Positions 8,964-19,941 of a DNA stretch of 64,000 nucleotides are shown here, piece after piece. Each line of letters opens with the position of its first letter. Positions within the stretch are counted from its first letter, which is position 1. Source of the stretch: Streptomyces cucumeris. GTDB lineage: Bacteria; Actinomycetota; Actinomycetes; Streptomycetales; Streptomycetaceae. The position numbers and the translations under genes were made by a program. Location of the stretch: positions 124,001 to 188,000 of the forward strand of contig NZ_JANCLX010000005.1 of assembly GCF_024295805.1 (NCBI RefSeq), read 5' to 3'. The notes under the pieces are model-generated. The model was not told where the DNA came from, made no database searches, and was given only the letters and a program-made list of their open reading frames with translations.

Positions 8964-10982
8964 TCAGAGGGCCTTCAGGACGAGCATCGCCAGGTCGTCG
9001 TCCGGCGGCTCCGCCGCGAAGGCGTGCACCGCCTCCCGCAGCCGCTCCGCGACCGCGCGGGCGCTCAGCCCCGCGCAGGAGGCGAGGACCGCCGCGAGCC
9101 CCTCCTCGTCGTCGAACTGGCGGCTGCCCGAGCGGTGCTCGGTCACCCCGTTCGTGACGCACAGGAGCGTCTCGCCGGGCGAGAGGTCAAACGTTTCACT
9201 CTCGTACGCGGCATCGTCCACGACGCCCAGCAGTATCTGCGGTTCGGCGACGGTGCGCACCGAGCCGTCCGGCCGGAGCACCAGCGGCAGCGGATGGCCC
9301 GCGCTGGCCAGGGTGCAGCGCAGCCCGCCTCCGGCGCCGTCCCCGCCGCCCAGCGGCTCCAGCTCCCCGTACAGCAGCGACAGGAAGCGGGCCATGCCGC
9401 CGCCCGGCGGCAGCCCCGAACCGACGAGCCCGGCATCCACCAGCTCCGCGACGCCGACACCGACCCCGGCCGCCTCCACGCCCGCGACCACCGCCTCGGC
9501 GGCGCCTTCGACCGCCGCTTCCACCGCCTCCTCGCCGAGCAGCTGGTTGAGCCGGTCGAGAACCTCCCCGACGCCGTACCCCTCGCGGGCCAGCAGCCGG
9601 AGCCAGGGCCGCACCAGACCGGTCACCACGGCCGCCTCGGGGCCGTTGCCGCAGACGTCGCCCAGGACGAAGCCCCAGCGGCCGTCACGGGCCGGGAAGA
9701 CGTCGTAGAAGTCGCCCCCGGCGGAGATCTCGCCGGTCGGCTCGTAGACGACCGCCGACTCGACACCGGGGATGCGCGGGATACCGGAGGGCAGCAGTCC
9801 GCGCTGGAGGACCCGGCTGATGTCGGCCTGCCGGGTGTAGCGGCGGGCGGAGGCCAGCGCCAGGGCGACCCGGCGGGCGAAGTCCTCGATCAGCCCGACG
9901 ACCTCGCCGGGCATCCGCACCAGCCCGGCGCGCCCCATCAGCAGCGTGCCCATCGCCCGGCCGCCCGCGATCAGCCGGCAGGCCAGGGCGGCCCCGCCGG
10001 GCCCGTACGCGGCGGGGTCGGCGGGCCACGGCCATTCCACGGCGTCACCGCGCGCGGCGGCGGGCAGATGGGGCGGTTCCTTCTCCAGGACCCGCCGCAG
10101 CTCCTCCAGCCGGCTCTCGCTGGCGTGCCAGACCCGCACCAGCCGCGGCGGACCGCTCACGGCGTCCAGCCACACCGCGCACCAGTCGGCGAGCCGCGGC
10201 ACCAGGAGCTGGACGGCGAGCGAGGTCACCAGCTCCTCGTCGAACTGTCCGGCGAGCATGTCGGACGCCTCGGCGAGGAAGGAGAGCGCGCCGTGCCGGG
10301 CCCACTCGGGGTCGTGGCGGCGGGCGGGCGCCCGCCGCGGGGCGGGGGCGATCAGCTCGACGGGGCGCGCCTCGCGCGGCAGGGCGCGCTCGGCGAGCCG
10401 GACGGTGTCCCGCCCGGGGCCGTCGTACCCCGCGGCCGCCGGGCCGTCGTCCGTGTCCGCGCCGACGGCGAGCTGGAACCACACGGTCTTGCTGGTGCGC
10501 CGGTAGGTGGTGCCCCAGGCCTCGGCGACCCCGGCCACCAGCCGCAGCCCGTGGCCGCCGGTGTACTCCGGCTCCTCCCCGTCCGGGGGCTCACCGCGCA
10601 GCACCCGGGTGGGGTGGTGGTCGGTCACCTCCACGACCAGCGAGGGCGGTTCGCCCTCATGGCCAGGGACGTCCAGCGCACAGCTCAGCTCGACGGCGGT
10701 ACCGGCGTGCACCACGGCGTTGGTGACCAGCTCGCTCACCAGCAGGACCGCCTCGTCCGCGACCCGTTCGGTGATCCGGTCGGCGGCGGGCACCTCCAGC
10801 GCGGCCCAGTCCGCGAGGGCGGCCCGGACGAACCGCCGCGCGGCGGAGGCCGCGAGCGGGGTTCCGGGCAGGCTGGCGCGGGCCGACGCGCTGGTCCGGA
10901 CGGGGCCCACGCCCCCGGCCGGTACAGCCACCCCGCCGGTGTCGACCGGCCCGCCAGACATGGCGAAAGATGACGTCCCCAC
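8964..10982 (-). CDS. SpoIIE-type PP2C phosphatase with N-terminal HATPase domain
   Basis: Signalling protein of 672 residues. The first ~190 residues form an RsbW-like histidine-kinase-type ATPase (anti-sigma kinase) with the N-box ELVTNAVVHAG and GGHGLRLVAG. A GAF-like sensor region follows (about 240-400). The C-terminal half is a PP2C/SpoIIE phosphatase with GGDFYDVFPARDG, LGDVCGNGPEAA and, at the end, DDDLAMLVLKAL, which carry the metal-binding Asp residues. The fusion suggests a protein that can phosphorylate and dephosphorylate an anti-sigma-factor antagonist. GTG at 10982 is chosen because AGGAG precedes it by seven bases; an ATG nine codons upstream is possible. No membrane segments are seen. 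Confidence 0.88.
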   Translation of the reverse strand: MGTSSFAMSGGPVDTGGVAVPAGGVGPVRTSASARASLPGTPLAASAARRFVRAALADWAALEVPAADRITERVADEAVLLVSELVTNAVVHAGTAVELSCALDVPGHEGEPPSLVVEVTDHHPTRVLRGEPPDGEEPEYTGGHGLRLVAGVAEAWGTTYRRTSKTVWFQLAVGADTDDGPAAAGYDGPGRDTVRLAERALPREARPVELIAPAPRRAPARRHDPEWARHGALSFLAEASDMLAGQFDEELVTSLAVQLLVPRLADWCAVWLDAVSGPPRLVRVWHASESRLEELRRVLEKEPPHLPAAARGDAVEWPWPADPAAYGPGGAALACRLIAGGRAMGTLLMGRAGLVRMPGEVVGLIEDFARRVALALASARRYTRQADISRVLQRGLLPSGIPRIPGVESAVVYEPTGEISAGGDFYDVFPARDGRWGFVLGDVCGNGPEAAVVTGLVRPWLRLLAREGYGVGEVLDRLNQLLGEEAVEAAVEGAAEAVVAGVEAAGVGVGVAELVDAGLVGSGLPPGGGMARFLSLLYGELEPLGGGDGAGGGLRCTLASAGHPLPLVLRPDGSVRTVAEPQILLGVVDDAAYESETFDLSPGETLLCVTNGVTEHRSGSRQFDDEEGLAAVLASCAGLSARAVAERLREAVHAFAAEPPDDDLAMLVLKAL

Positions 10983-11108
10983 TGTGCGGCTCCTGAGAAG
11001 CTCCGTCATAGTGCCGTATCCGCATCCGGTGCGAAGGGCACCGGCAGGGACAGCGTGACAGACCGACCGCCCTCATATGCACTGAGTTACGCAAGTGAGC
11101 CGCGATGA

Positions 11109-11143
11109 GGGAAAAATTCCCGTGCCCGGCGCAACCGGGCACG
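11109..11143 (-). terminator. Intrinsic terminator of acyl-CoA ligase gene
   Basis: Perfect 9-bp stem (CGTGCCCGG / CCGGGCACG, 11121-11129 and 11135-11143) with a five-base loop. On the minus strand it is followed by TTTTT. It lies 13 bases after the stop of the ligase gene. Confidence 0.85.
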
Positions 11144-11155
11144 GTGAACTTCCCG

Positions 11156-13045
<1,890 letters not shown>

Positions 13046-13224
13046 GGCATCCTCCGGGGCCAGCCTCATTGCTTGGTGACTCGCGAGTAACCTTCGAGCA
13101 GTGATCAGCGTAAGGGCCGAATCCTTACCGCGTAAGGGGTTGTGGGTCACGTTGTTCAAACGACGACGGGCGGTGCGCCGCACCCTTCACACCTGGACGC
13201 ACCGCACCTCTCCCACCATGGCAA

Positions 13225-13255
13225 CGGGCCCGGCGCATCCTTCACACCGGGCCCG
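13225..13255 (-). terminator. Probable lepA terminator hairpin
   Basis: Nine-base-pair stem CGGGCCCGG / CCGGGCCCG (13225-13233, 13247-13255) with a 13-base loop, in the 286-base gap between the lepA stop and the ligase start. No T-run follows, as is usual for streptomycete terminators. The rest of the gap is rich in short CAC/ACG-type repeats (TCACNCATCAC) and no gene is seen. Confidence 0.6.
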
Positions 13256-13331
13256 CTGACCACACATTTCACGTCACTCGTCACGCATCACACGTGACGC
13301 GCCGCGCATCACATCACCGCGACGGCGCGCG

Positions 13332-15212
13332 TCACTTCTTCCCCTTGGCGTCCCCACCGTCGGAGTCGGAGGACAGCACCGCGATGAAGGCCTCCTGGGG
13401 CACCTCCACGCTGCCGACCATCTTCATCCGCTTCTTGCCCTCCTTCTGCTTCTCCAGCAGCTTCCGCTTACGGGAGATGTCACCGCCGTAGCACTTGGCG
13501 AGGACGTCCTTGCGGATGGCGCGGACCGTCTCACGGGCGATGACCCGGGAGCCGATGGCGGCCTGGATGGGCACCTCGAAGTTCTGCCGCGGGATGAGCT
13601 CGCGCAGCTTGGCGACCAGCCGGACGCCGTAGGCGTACGCCTTGTCCTTGTGGGTGATCGCGGAGAAGGCGTCGACCTTGTCGCCGTGCAGCAGGATGTC
13701 GACCTTGACCAGGTCGGAGGTCTGCTCACCGGTGGGCTCGTAGTCCAGCGAGGCATAGCCGCGGGTCTTGGACTTGAGCTGGTCGAAGAAGTCGAAGACG
13801 ACCTCGGCCAGCGGCAGGGTGTAGCGGATCTCGACCCGGTCCTCGGAGAGGTAGTCCATGCCGAGCAGGACCCCGCGGCGGTTCTGGCACAGCTCCATGA
13901 TCGCGCCGATGAACTCGCTCGGGGCGAGGATGGTGCCCCGGACGACCGGCTCATGGACCGTGTCGATCTTGCCCACCGGGAACTCGCTGGGGTTGGTCAC
14001 CGTGTGCTCGGTGCCGTCCTCCATGTCCACGCGGTAGACCACGTTGGGCGCGGTGGCGATCAGGTCGAGACCGAATTCGCGCTCCAGGCGCTCACGGATG
14101 ACCTCCAGGTGCAGCAGCCCCAGGAAGCCGACGCGGAAGCCGAAGCCGAGCGCGGCCGAGGTCTCCGGCTCGTAGACCAGGGCGGCGTCGTTCAGCTGGA
14201 GCTTGTCCAGGGCCTCGCGCAGCTCCGGGTAGTCCGAGCCGTCCAGCGGGTACAGCCCGGAGAACACCATCGGCTTGGGGTCCTTGTAGCCGCCCAGCGG
14301 CTCCTCGGCGCCCTTGCTGAACTGGGTGATCGTGTCGCCGACCTTGGACTGGCGGACGTCCTTCACACCCGTGATCAGATAGCCCACCTCACCGACGGAG
14401 AGCCCGTCGGAGGGGGTCATCTCGGGTGAGTTGGTGCCGATCTCCAGCAGCTCGTGGGCGGCGCCGGTGGACATCATCTTGATCCGCTCACGCTTGTTGA
14501 GCGTGCCGTCCACGACCTTCACATACGTCACGACGCCCCGGTAGGGGTCGTAGACCGAGTCGAAGATCATCGCGCGGGCGGGGCTGTCCTTGACCCCGAC
14601 CGGGGCCGGGACCAGCTCCACGACCCGGTTCAGCAGCTCCGCGACGCCCTCGCCGGTCTTGGCCGAGACCTTCAGCACATCGGCCGGGTCGCAGCCGATG
14701 AGGTGGGCCAGCTCGGCGGCGTACTTCTCGGGCTGGGCGGCCGGGAGGTCGATCTTGTTGAGGACCGGGATGATCGTGAGGTCGTTCTCCATCGCCAGAT
14801 AGAGGTTGGCGAGAGTCTGGGCCTCGATCCCCTGCGCCGCGTCGACCAGCAGGACGCAGCCCTCACAGGCCGCCAGCGAGCGCGAGACCTCGTAGGTGAA
14901 GTCCACGTGGCCGGGGGTGTCGATCATGTTCAGGATGTGGGTGGCCGACGCGGACCCGCCCTCGTCCTGCCGGGGCGCCCAGGGCAGCCGGACGGCCTGG
15001 GACTTGATCGTGATGCCGCGCTCGCGCTCGATGTCCATGCGGTCGAGGTACTGCGCACGCATCTGTCGCTGGTCGACCACACCGGTCAGCTGGAGCATGC
15101 GGTCGGCGAGCGTCGACTTGCCGTGGTCGATGTGCGCGATGATGCAGAAGTTACGGATGAGAGCCGGGTCGGTACGGCTCGGCTCCGGCACATTGGTAGG
15201 GGTCGCGGGCAC
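13332..15212 (-). CDS. lepA: Elongation factor 4 (LepA)
   Basis: Ribosome-associated GTPase of 626 residues that acts on stalled or mispositioned ribosomes. GTPase motifs are all present: G1 AHIDHGKST near residue 30, G3 DTPGHVDF and G4 NKIDLP. Domains II, III and V follow as in EF-G, then the LepA-specific C-terminal domain with the conserved [20 protein letters not shown] region split around residue 590. It starts at GTG with AGGA six bases before it. It is divergent from rpsT, which is the common actinobacterial arrangement. Confidence 0.96.
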   Translation of the reverse strand: MPATPTNVPEPSRTDPALIRNFCIIAHIDHGKSTLADRMLQLTGVVDQRQMRAQYLDRMDIERERGITIKSQAVRLPWAPRQDEGGSASATHILNMIDTPGHVDFTYEVSRSLAACEGCVLLVDAAQGIEAQTLANLYLAMENDLTIIPVLNKIDLPAAQPEKYAAELAHLIGCDPADVLKVSAKTGEGVAELLNRVVELVPAPVGVKDSPARAMIFDSVYDPYRGVVTYVKVVDGTLNKRERIKMMSTGAAHELLEIGTNSPEMTPSDGLSVGEVGYLITGVKDVRQSKVGDTITQFSKGAEEPLGGYKDPKPMVFSGLYPLDGSDYPELREALDKLQLNDAALVYEPETSAALGFGFRVGFLGLLHLEVIRERLEREFGLDLIATAPNVVYRVDMEDGTEHTVTNPSEFPVGKIDTVHEPVVRGTILAPSEFIGAIMELCQNRRGVLLGMDYLSEDRVEIRYTLPLAEVVFDFFDQLKSKTRGYASLDYEPTGEQTSDLVKVDILLHGDKVDAFSAITHKDKAYAYGVRLVAKLRELIPRQNFEVPIQAAIGSRVIARETVRAIRKDVLAKCYGGDISRKRKLLEKQKEGKKRMKMVGSVEVPQEAFIAVLSSDSDGGDAKGKK

Positions 15213-15299
15213 GCAGGGTCCTGTGTCTAGGCGGGACTCGGTGTAATCGGGGTTGTATCAGTCCGTCCATGGTCCCATGACTGGCGACCGCTTCCGGGT

Positions 15300-15329
15300 T
15301 TGGGACGCCACAGACCCTGCTGGTAACCT
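15300..15329 (+). promoter_or_regulatory. Candidate rpsT promoter
   Basis: TTGGGA (15300-15305) and TAACCT (15324-15329) with an 18-base spacer, about 90 bases before the rpsT start codon. Fits the housekeeping consensus of streptomycetes; inferred only. Confidence 0.5.
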
Positions 15330-15417
15330 GGCCCACTGTGTCTCGTGCCGCCCCTGGGCGGCTCCGGTCACAGCATCACGACCAGCTAAATCCAACGAAC
15401 CTGCAAAGGCTCTTTAC

Positions 15418-15684
15418 GTGGCGAACATCAAGTCCCAGATCAAGCGCAACAAGACGAACGAGAAGGCCCGTCAGCGCAACAAGGCCGTCAAGTCCGAGCT
15501 GAAGACCGCCATCCGCCGCACCCGTGAGGCCGTGGCCGCCGGTGACGCCGAGAAGGCCACCGCCGCCGCCCGCAGCGCCGCGCGCAAGCTGGACAAGGCC
15601 GTCAGCAAGGGCGTGCTCCACAAGAACAACGCCGCCAACAAGAAGTCGGCGCTTGCGCAGCAGGTCGCCGGCCTCAAGGGCTGA
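15418..15684 (+). CDS. rpsT: 30S ribosomal protein S20
   Basis: Primary 16S rRNA-binding protein of the small subunit, 88 residues, very rich in Lys, Arg and Ala, with the family pattern [19 protein letters not shown] at the start and a C-terminal [16 protein letters not shown]. The frame is open upstream, but the GTG at 15418 matches the usual N-terminus (VANIKSQ) and has AAAGG nine bases before it. Monocistronic; a strong intrinsic terminator follows at 15869-15922. The roughly 180 bases between stop and terminator hold no gene. Confidence 0.95.
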   Translation: MANIKSQIKRNKTNEKARQRNKAVKSELKTAIRRTREAVAAGDAEKATAAARSAARKLDKAVSKGVLHKNNAANKKSALAQQVAGLKG

Positions 15685-15868
15685 CGTCCGGGGCTGATGC
15701 CTCACGGGGCGCACACCGTCCCGATCGGGGCGGATCCCGCCCCATCCGCCGGTCCGGGCCCAGCGGTCCCTCTCACCCGCTCCGACCGGCTGCCGACAGC
15801 TTGACTGCGGCACCGCGCCGCACACGGCCTGCGTTCGCCACGCGGGTGCGGCGCACAGCATTCCACCG

Positions 15869-15922
15869 GGAAGCCCCTCGCCGTCCTTTCCCCAGGACAG
15901 CGAGGGGCTTTCCCTGTTTTTT
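15869..15922 (+). terminator. Strong intrinsic terminator downstream of rpsT
   Basis: Near-perfect stem of about 13 bp (GGAAGCCCCTCGC, 15869-15881, with 15900-15913) followed by CTGTTTTTT. It ends just before the -10-like TATGTT of the next gene, so it insulates that gene from rpsT read-through. Confidence 0.9.
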
Positions 15923-15938
15923 CGGGTATGTTCACGTC

Positions 15939-16838
15939 ATGTCGATACCGGGGGAGACACCCAATCCGTACGGGCAGCCTCAGCCGCCCCAGCAGCCTCA
16001 GCACAGCGCCTACGGCGTGCCCCAGCAGCCCCAGCCGCAGGCAGCCAATCCCTACGCCCAGCCCACGATGGCCGCCATGCCCGCGGCCGGGTACGGACAG
16101 ACCGGCGCGCCCATGGGCATGTCGCCCGCGATGCCTCCGGGCATCCCTGCGGGCGGTGGCGGCAAGGGCGGCAAGGGCTGGCTGTGGGGGCTCGGCGGGG
16201 CCGTCGTCGCCTCGGCGGTGTGGGCCGGTGTCGTACTGGCCACCGGAGGGTTCGGCGGCGGCGAGAAGAAGGAGAAGCCCGATCTCGCCGGGTATGTGTA
16301 CACGGACAACCTGTGCGACTCGACGGACACCGAAACCTTCGAGACCGAGGGGTACGACAAGAAGGACGACAGCAGTTCCAGCACGTCCAACCCGACGCAC
16401 AGCAGCTCCCAGGACCCGGCCCTGGACTCGATGACCTGCAACATCGACTTCAAGCCCGACACCGCCTCCAGCAGCGACTACTCCTCGGTGTGGCTGTACA
16501 CCACGGCATCGCGGCACAAGAAGACCAATCCGGCGCCGGAGTTCGAGGCCACCTACCGGGCCTACGAGGACCAGAAGTCCTCCAGCTACAGCTACGAGGT
16601 CAAGGCGGTCGGCGGCCTGGGCGACGAGGCGTACGTGGTGACGCAGACCAACCGGTCCAGCTCCAGCACCAGCGGGGCGTATGTGATCCTCGCGGTCCGC
16701 GACGGCTGGGTCACCTATCAGTCCACGTGGTCGGAGTACATCTCCAGCTCGTCCGACTCCAGGGCCAAGACGAGCGACGAGGCCACCGACATGCTGAAGA
16801 AGAGCGCCAAGGCCACGCTCGAGAAGATGCGGGACTGA
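15939..16838 (+). CDS. Membrane-anchored protein with Pro/Gln-rich cytoplasmic tail
   Basis: Protein of 299 residues. Residues 1-80 are low-complexity, rich in Pro, Gln, Gly and Ala (PYGQPQPPQQPQ and similar). One membrane helix is at about 81-104, after which a Ser/Asp/Lys-rich extracellular domain follows with one CDST and one MTCNID cysteine that could form a disulfide. The organisation is common in streptomycete cell-envelope proteins of unknown function. TATGTT (15927-15932) stands six bases before the ATG, indicating a leaderless transcript and supporting this start. It converges on holA. Confidence 0.8.
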   Translation: MSIPGETPNPYGQPQPPQQPQHSAYGVPQQPQPQAANPYAQPTMAAMPAAGYGQTGAPMGMSPAMPPGIPAGGGGKGGKGWLWGLGGAVVASAVWAGVVLATGGFGGGEKKEKPDLAGYVYTDNLCDSTDTETFETEGYDKKDDSSSSTSNPTHSSSQDPALDSMTCNIDFKPDTASSSDYSSVWLYTTASRHKKTNPAPEFEATYRAYEDQKSSSYSYEVKAVGGLGDEAYVVTQTNRSSSSTSGAYVILAVRDGWVTYQSTWSEYISSSSDSRAKTSDEATDMLKKSAKATLEKMRD

Positions 16839-16881
16839 TCCGGGAGGTCCGGCGGGTCGCTACGAGCGGTGGGCGCTTCCG

Positions 16882-17871
16882 CTAGGAGCGGCCCGAACGG
16901 GCGGCGCGGGCGATGGCCACGACGGCCTTCTCCAGGGCGTACTCCGGATCGTCCCCGCCGCCCTTGACCCCCGCGTCCGCCTCGGCGACCGCGCGCAGCG
17001 CGACCGCCACCCCGTCCGCCGACCAGCCCCGCATCTGCTGCCGCACCCGGTCGATCTTCCACGGGGGCATACCGAGCTCCCGGGCGAGATCGCCGGGGCG
17101 CGCGCCGCGCGGGGCCGAGGCCAGCTTGCCGATGGCGCGGACGCCCTGGGCCAGGGCGCTGGTGATCAGCACCGGGGCCACCCCGGTGGCCACCGCCCAG
17201 CGCAGCGCCTCCAGCGCCTCGGCCGCCCGCCCCTCGACGGCCCGGTCGGCGACGGTGAAGCTGGACGCCTCGGCACGGCCCGTGTAGTAGCGGGCGACGA
17301 CGGCCTCGTCGATGGTGCCCTCGACATCCGCGGCGAGCTGCGACACCGCGCTGGCCAGCTCACGCAGATCACTGCCGATGGCATCGACCAGCGACTGGCA
17401 CGCCTCCGGGGTGGCGGACCGCCCCGTACCGCGGAACTCCGAACGCACGAACGCCAGTCGGTCGGCGGGCTTGGTCATCTTGGGGCAGGCGACCTCGCGC
17501 GCCCCGGCCTTGCGGGCCGCGTCGAGCAGCCCCTTGCCCTTCGCCCCGCCCGCGTGCAGCAGGACGAGGGTGATCTCCTCGGCGGGGGCGCCGAGATAAC
17601 CCTTCACGTCCTTGATGGTGTCGGCCGACAGGTCCTGCGCGTTCCGCACCACGACCACCTTGCGCTCGGCGAAGAGCGAGGGGCTGGTGAGCTCGGCGAG
17701 GGTGCCGGGCTGGAGCGCGTCGGGGGGGAGGTCGCGCACATCGGTGTCCGCGTCGGCCGCGCGGGCGGCCGCCACGACCTGCTGCACGGCGCGGTCGAGC
17801 AGCAGGTCCTCCTGCCCCACGGCGAGGGTCACGGGGGCGAGCGGATCGTCGGTCGTCGTCTTCCTGGCCAT
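16882..17871 (-). CDS. holA: DNA polymerase III subunit delta
   Basis: Clamp-loader subunit of 329 residues that opens the beta sliding clamp. The N-terminal AAA-like region starts LAVGQEDLLLDRAV. The rest follows the family (PSLFAERKVVVVRNAQDL, SSFTVADRAVEGRAAEALEAL divided over the second domain, and the C-terminal KIDRVRQQMRGW helical domain). ATG at 17871 is chosen because it immediately precedes the conserved N-terminus; the frame is open further upstream. It converges on the preceding membrane protein gene with a 43-base gap. Confidence 0.92.
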   Translation of the reverse strand: MARKTTTDDPLAPVTLAVGQEDLLLDRAVQQVVAAARAADADTDVRDLPPDALQPGTLAELTSPSLFAERKVVVVRNAQDLSADTIKDVKGYLGAPAEEITLVLLHAGGAKGKGLLDAARKAGAREVACPKMTKPADRLAFVRSEFRGTGRSATPEACQSLVDAIGSDLRELASAVSQLAADVEGTIDEAVVARYYTGRAEASSFTVADRAVEGRAAEALEALRWAVATGVAPVLITSALAQGVRAIGKLASAPRGARPGDLARELGMPPWKIDRVRQQMRGWSADGVAVALRAVAEADAGVKGGGDDPEYALEKAVVAIARAARSGRS

Positions 17872-17966
17872 CGCGGTCCAGCATCCCACGGACCACCGAC
17901 ATCCCCCGCCGGACGACCGGGTGGGCTGGGGCCGGCGGCCGGGCTCGCCGAGGGGAGCGCGGGCCG

Positions 17967-18245
17967 CTATTCGGCCTCGAGCCAGCCCTCGTGCTCCTCG
18001 GCGAACTCCTCCAGCGCCGCCGGGTCCAGTTCCCCGGCCGGGTCCTCGACCACCACCAGCCACTGGGCGTCCTCGGCGTCGTCCTCCCCGGCGAGCGCGT
18101 CCCGGACCAACTGGGGCTCATGGGCGACACGGAAGCGCTGGGGAAGCGCCTCGGCGACCTCTTCGGCCGCATCGCGGTCGGGCAGCACCAGAATGTGCCG
18201 GGCGCCGTTCAGTCCTTCATCGATCACCGGGACATTGTCCGGCAT
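17967..18245 (-). CDS. Small acidic hypothetical protein (92 aa)
   Basis: Protein of 92 residues with a strongly acidic character (about a quarter Asp/Glu), no membrane segment and no recognised domain. It contains HILVLPDRDAAEEVAEALPQ, a pattern seen in small streptomycete proteins of unknown function that sit beside holA. GC3 is high and the start ATG lies within a normal gene context. Codons and the consistent frame argue for a real gene. Function not assigned. Confidence 0.7.
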   Translation of the reverse strand: MPDNVPVIDEGLNGARHILVLPDRDAAEEVAEALPQRFRVAHEPQLVRDALAGEDDAEDAQWLVVVEDPAGELDPAALEEFAEEHEGWLEAE

Positions 18246-18317
18246 CGGGCGCGCGGCGCGGCCGCCGGGCGGCCCGGGGCAGCCGGTGACGTCAGCCGGT
18301 GCCCTTAAGCCATGGGC

Positions 18318-18986
18318 TCAGCCGGTGACCAGGGCCAGGGTGAACCCGTCGTACCCCTTCTCGCCGACCGTCTGCACCGCGGTGGCCGTCAGCCGCGGCT
18401 CTCGGGCCATCAGCTCGGTGAACCGCCGGACGCCCTGGACCTTGGGGTCGGTGCTGGTGGGGTCGGTCACCGCGCCGTCCCGCACCACGTTGTCGCCGAT
18501 GATCAGGCTGCCGGGGCGGGTCAGCCGCAGCGCCCACTGGAGGTAGCCGGGGTTGTTCGGCTTGTCGGCGTCGATGAAGACCACGTCGAAGGGGTCCTCG
18601 TCGTCCTCGGCCAGCCGCGCCAGGGAGTCCAGCGCCGGTCCGGTGCGGATGTCCACGACATCCGCGAGCCCCGCCTGCGCCACGTTGGCGCGCGCGACCT
18701 CGGCGCACCGGGGGTCGGCGTCCAGGGAGATCAGCCGGCCGTCCGCGGGCAGGGCGGTGGCCAGCCAGATGGTGCTGTAGCCGCCGAGGGTGCCGATCTC
18801 GAGCACGCGGCGCGCGCCCCGGATCCTCGTCAGCAGATGCAGCAGCTTGCCCTGGTTGGGGGCCACCTGGTGCGGCGGCAGACCGGCCGCCGCGCTGAGG
18901 TCGAGCGCCGCGTCCAGGGCCGGGTCGGCGGGGGTGAGCAGGGCGTTGAAGTAGGCGTCGACCTCGGTCCACCGAGCCAGCGACAT
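18318..18986 (-). CDS. O-methyltransferase (class I, SAM-dependent)
   Basis: Enzyme of 222 residues of the cation-dependent O-methyltransferase type (COMT/CCoAOMT-like). SAM-binding motif VLEIGTLGGYSTIWLA, acidic loop LISLDADPR, and metal-binding FIDADKPNN with a later IGDNVVRDG are all present. AAAGGAAA stands about seven bases before ATG 18986. It is divergent from an HxlR-type regulator with only 58 bases between the start codons, so that regulator very likely controls it. The acceptor substrate is unknown. Confidence 0.9.
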   Translation of the reverse strand: MSLARWTEVDAYFNALLTPADPALDAALDLSAAAGLPPHQVAPNQGKLLHLLTRIRGARRVLEIGTLGGYSTIWLATALPADGRLISLDADPRCAEVARANVAQAGLADVVDIRTGPALDSLARLAEDDEDPFDVVFIDADKPNNPGYLQWALRLTRPGSLIIGDNVVRDGAVTDPTSTDPKVQGVRRFTELMAREPRLTATAVQTVGEKGYDGFTLALVTG

Positions 18987-19044
18987 CAGTGAGTTTCCTT
19001 TCGGAACGTACACGGTTTCGAAGAGGAACTTACTATGGGCGGCG

Positions 19045-19941
19045 ATGACAAGGAAGCGAGACCTCGACGATGTCTGCGGCATCGCCCGGACCGCGGGTGT
19101 GCTCGGCGACTGGTGGAGCCTGCTCGTCCTGCGCGAGGTCGCGCGCGGGCACACCCGTTTCGACGAGCTGGCCCGGGAGCTGGCCATCTCCCGCAAGGTG
19201 CTGACCGAACGGCTGAAGGCGCTGGTCGACCATGCGGTGCTGGAACGCCGCCCCTACCAGGACCGGCCGGTCCGCCACACCTACGAACTGACCGAACGGG
19301 GCCGGGCGTTCCTCCCCGTGCTGATCGGCATGCAGGACTGGGCCGACCGCTGGCTGTTCGGCGACGGCACCCTGACCGCCACCGCCGAGGACGGCAGTGC
19401 GGAGACGGCCCGGGTCCGCGAGCTGGTGGGCGGCGCCGTACCGCCCGGCCTCACGCTCACCGGCTCCGACGGCTCCACCCATGACGTGGTCGCCGAAGAC
19501 AGTCCGGTCACGGTGCTGTTCACCTATCCCGCGACCGGGATGCCCTCACCGCTGCCGGACAACTGGGCGGATATCCCCGGGGCGGTGGGCTGCACCCTGG
19601 AGAACCGGCTGTTCCGCGATGCCTGGGAGTCCTTCCGCGCGGCGGGCGCGGCGGTCCGGGGGGTGAGCACCCAGCGCCCCGATGAACAGGCCGCCTTCGC
19701 CGCCGCCGAGAAGGTGCCGTTCCCACTGCTGTCCGACGGCGAACTGCGGTTCGCCGCCGCGCTGCGGCTCCCCTCCTTCCGCGCGGCGCAGCAACTCCGT
19801 CTCAAACGGCTGATCCTGGTGGTCTCCGGCGCGGACCGCACCGTCCGGCACGCGCTCTACCCGGTGACCGACATCCCGGCGGCCGTGGACGAGGCCCTGG
19901 CCCTGGCCCGGAGAACGGCGGACACGCTCCCGGCGCCCTGA
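19045..19941 (+). CDS. HxlR-family regulator fused to a peroxiredoxin-like domain
   Basis: Protein of 298 residues with two domains. Residues 1-105 are a winged helix of the HxlR type (Cys11 in DVCGIAR, WWSLLVLREVARG, VLTERLKALVDHAVLERR, YELTERGRAFLPVL). Residues about 130-295 resemble an AhpC/PrxQ-type peroxiredoxin (FTYPATGMPSP, IPGAVGCTLENRLFRDAW, STQRPDEQAAFAA, PFPLLSDGELRFA). Cys183 is retained at the peroxidatic position, but the usual second Cys a few residues later is absent. The fusion suggests a redox-sensing regulator of the divergent O-methyltransferase. TACTAT (19031-19036) stands eight bases before ATG. Its 3' end is overlapped by the read-through of the comEC frame. Confidence 0.85.
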   Translation: MTRKRDLDDVCGIARTAGVLGDWWSLLVLREVARGHTRFDELARELAISRKVLTERLKALVDHAVLERRPYQDRPVRHTYELTERGRAFLPVLIGMQDWADRWLFGDGTLTATAEDGSAETARVRELVGGAVPPGLTLTGSDGSTHDVVAEDSPVTVLFTYPATGMPSPLPDNWADIPGAVGCTLENRLFRDAWESFRAAGAAVRGVSTQRPDEQAAFAAAEKVPFPLLSDGELRFAAALRLPSFRAAQQLRLKRLILVVSGADRTVRHALYPVTDIPAAVDEALALARRTADTLPAP

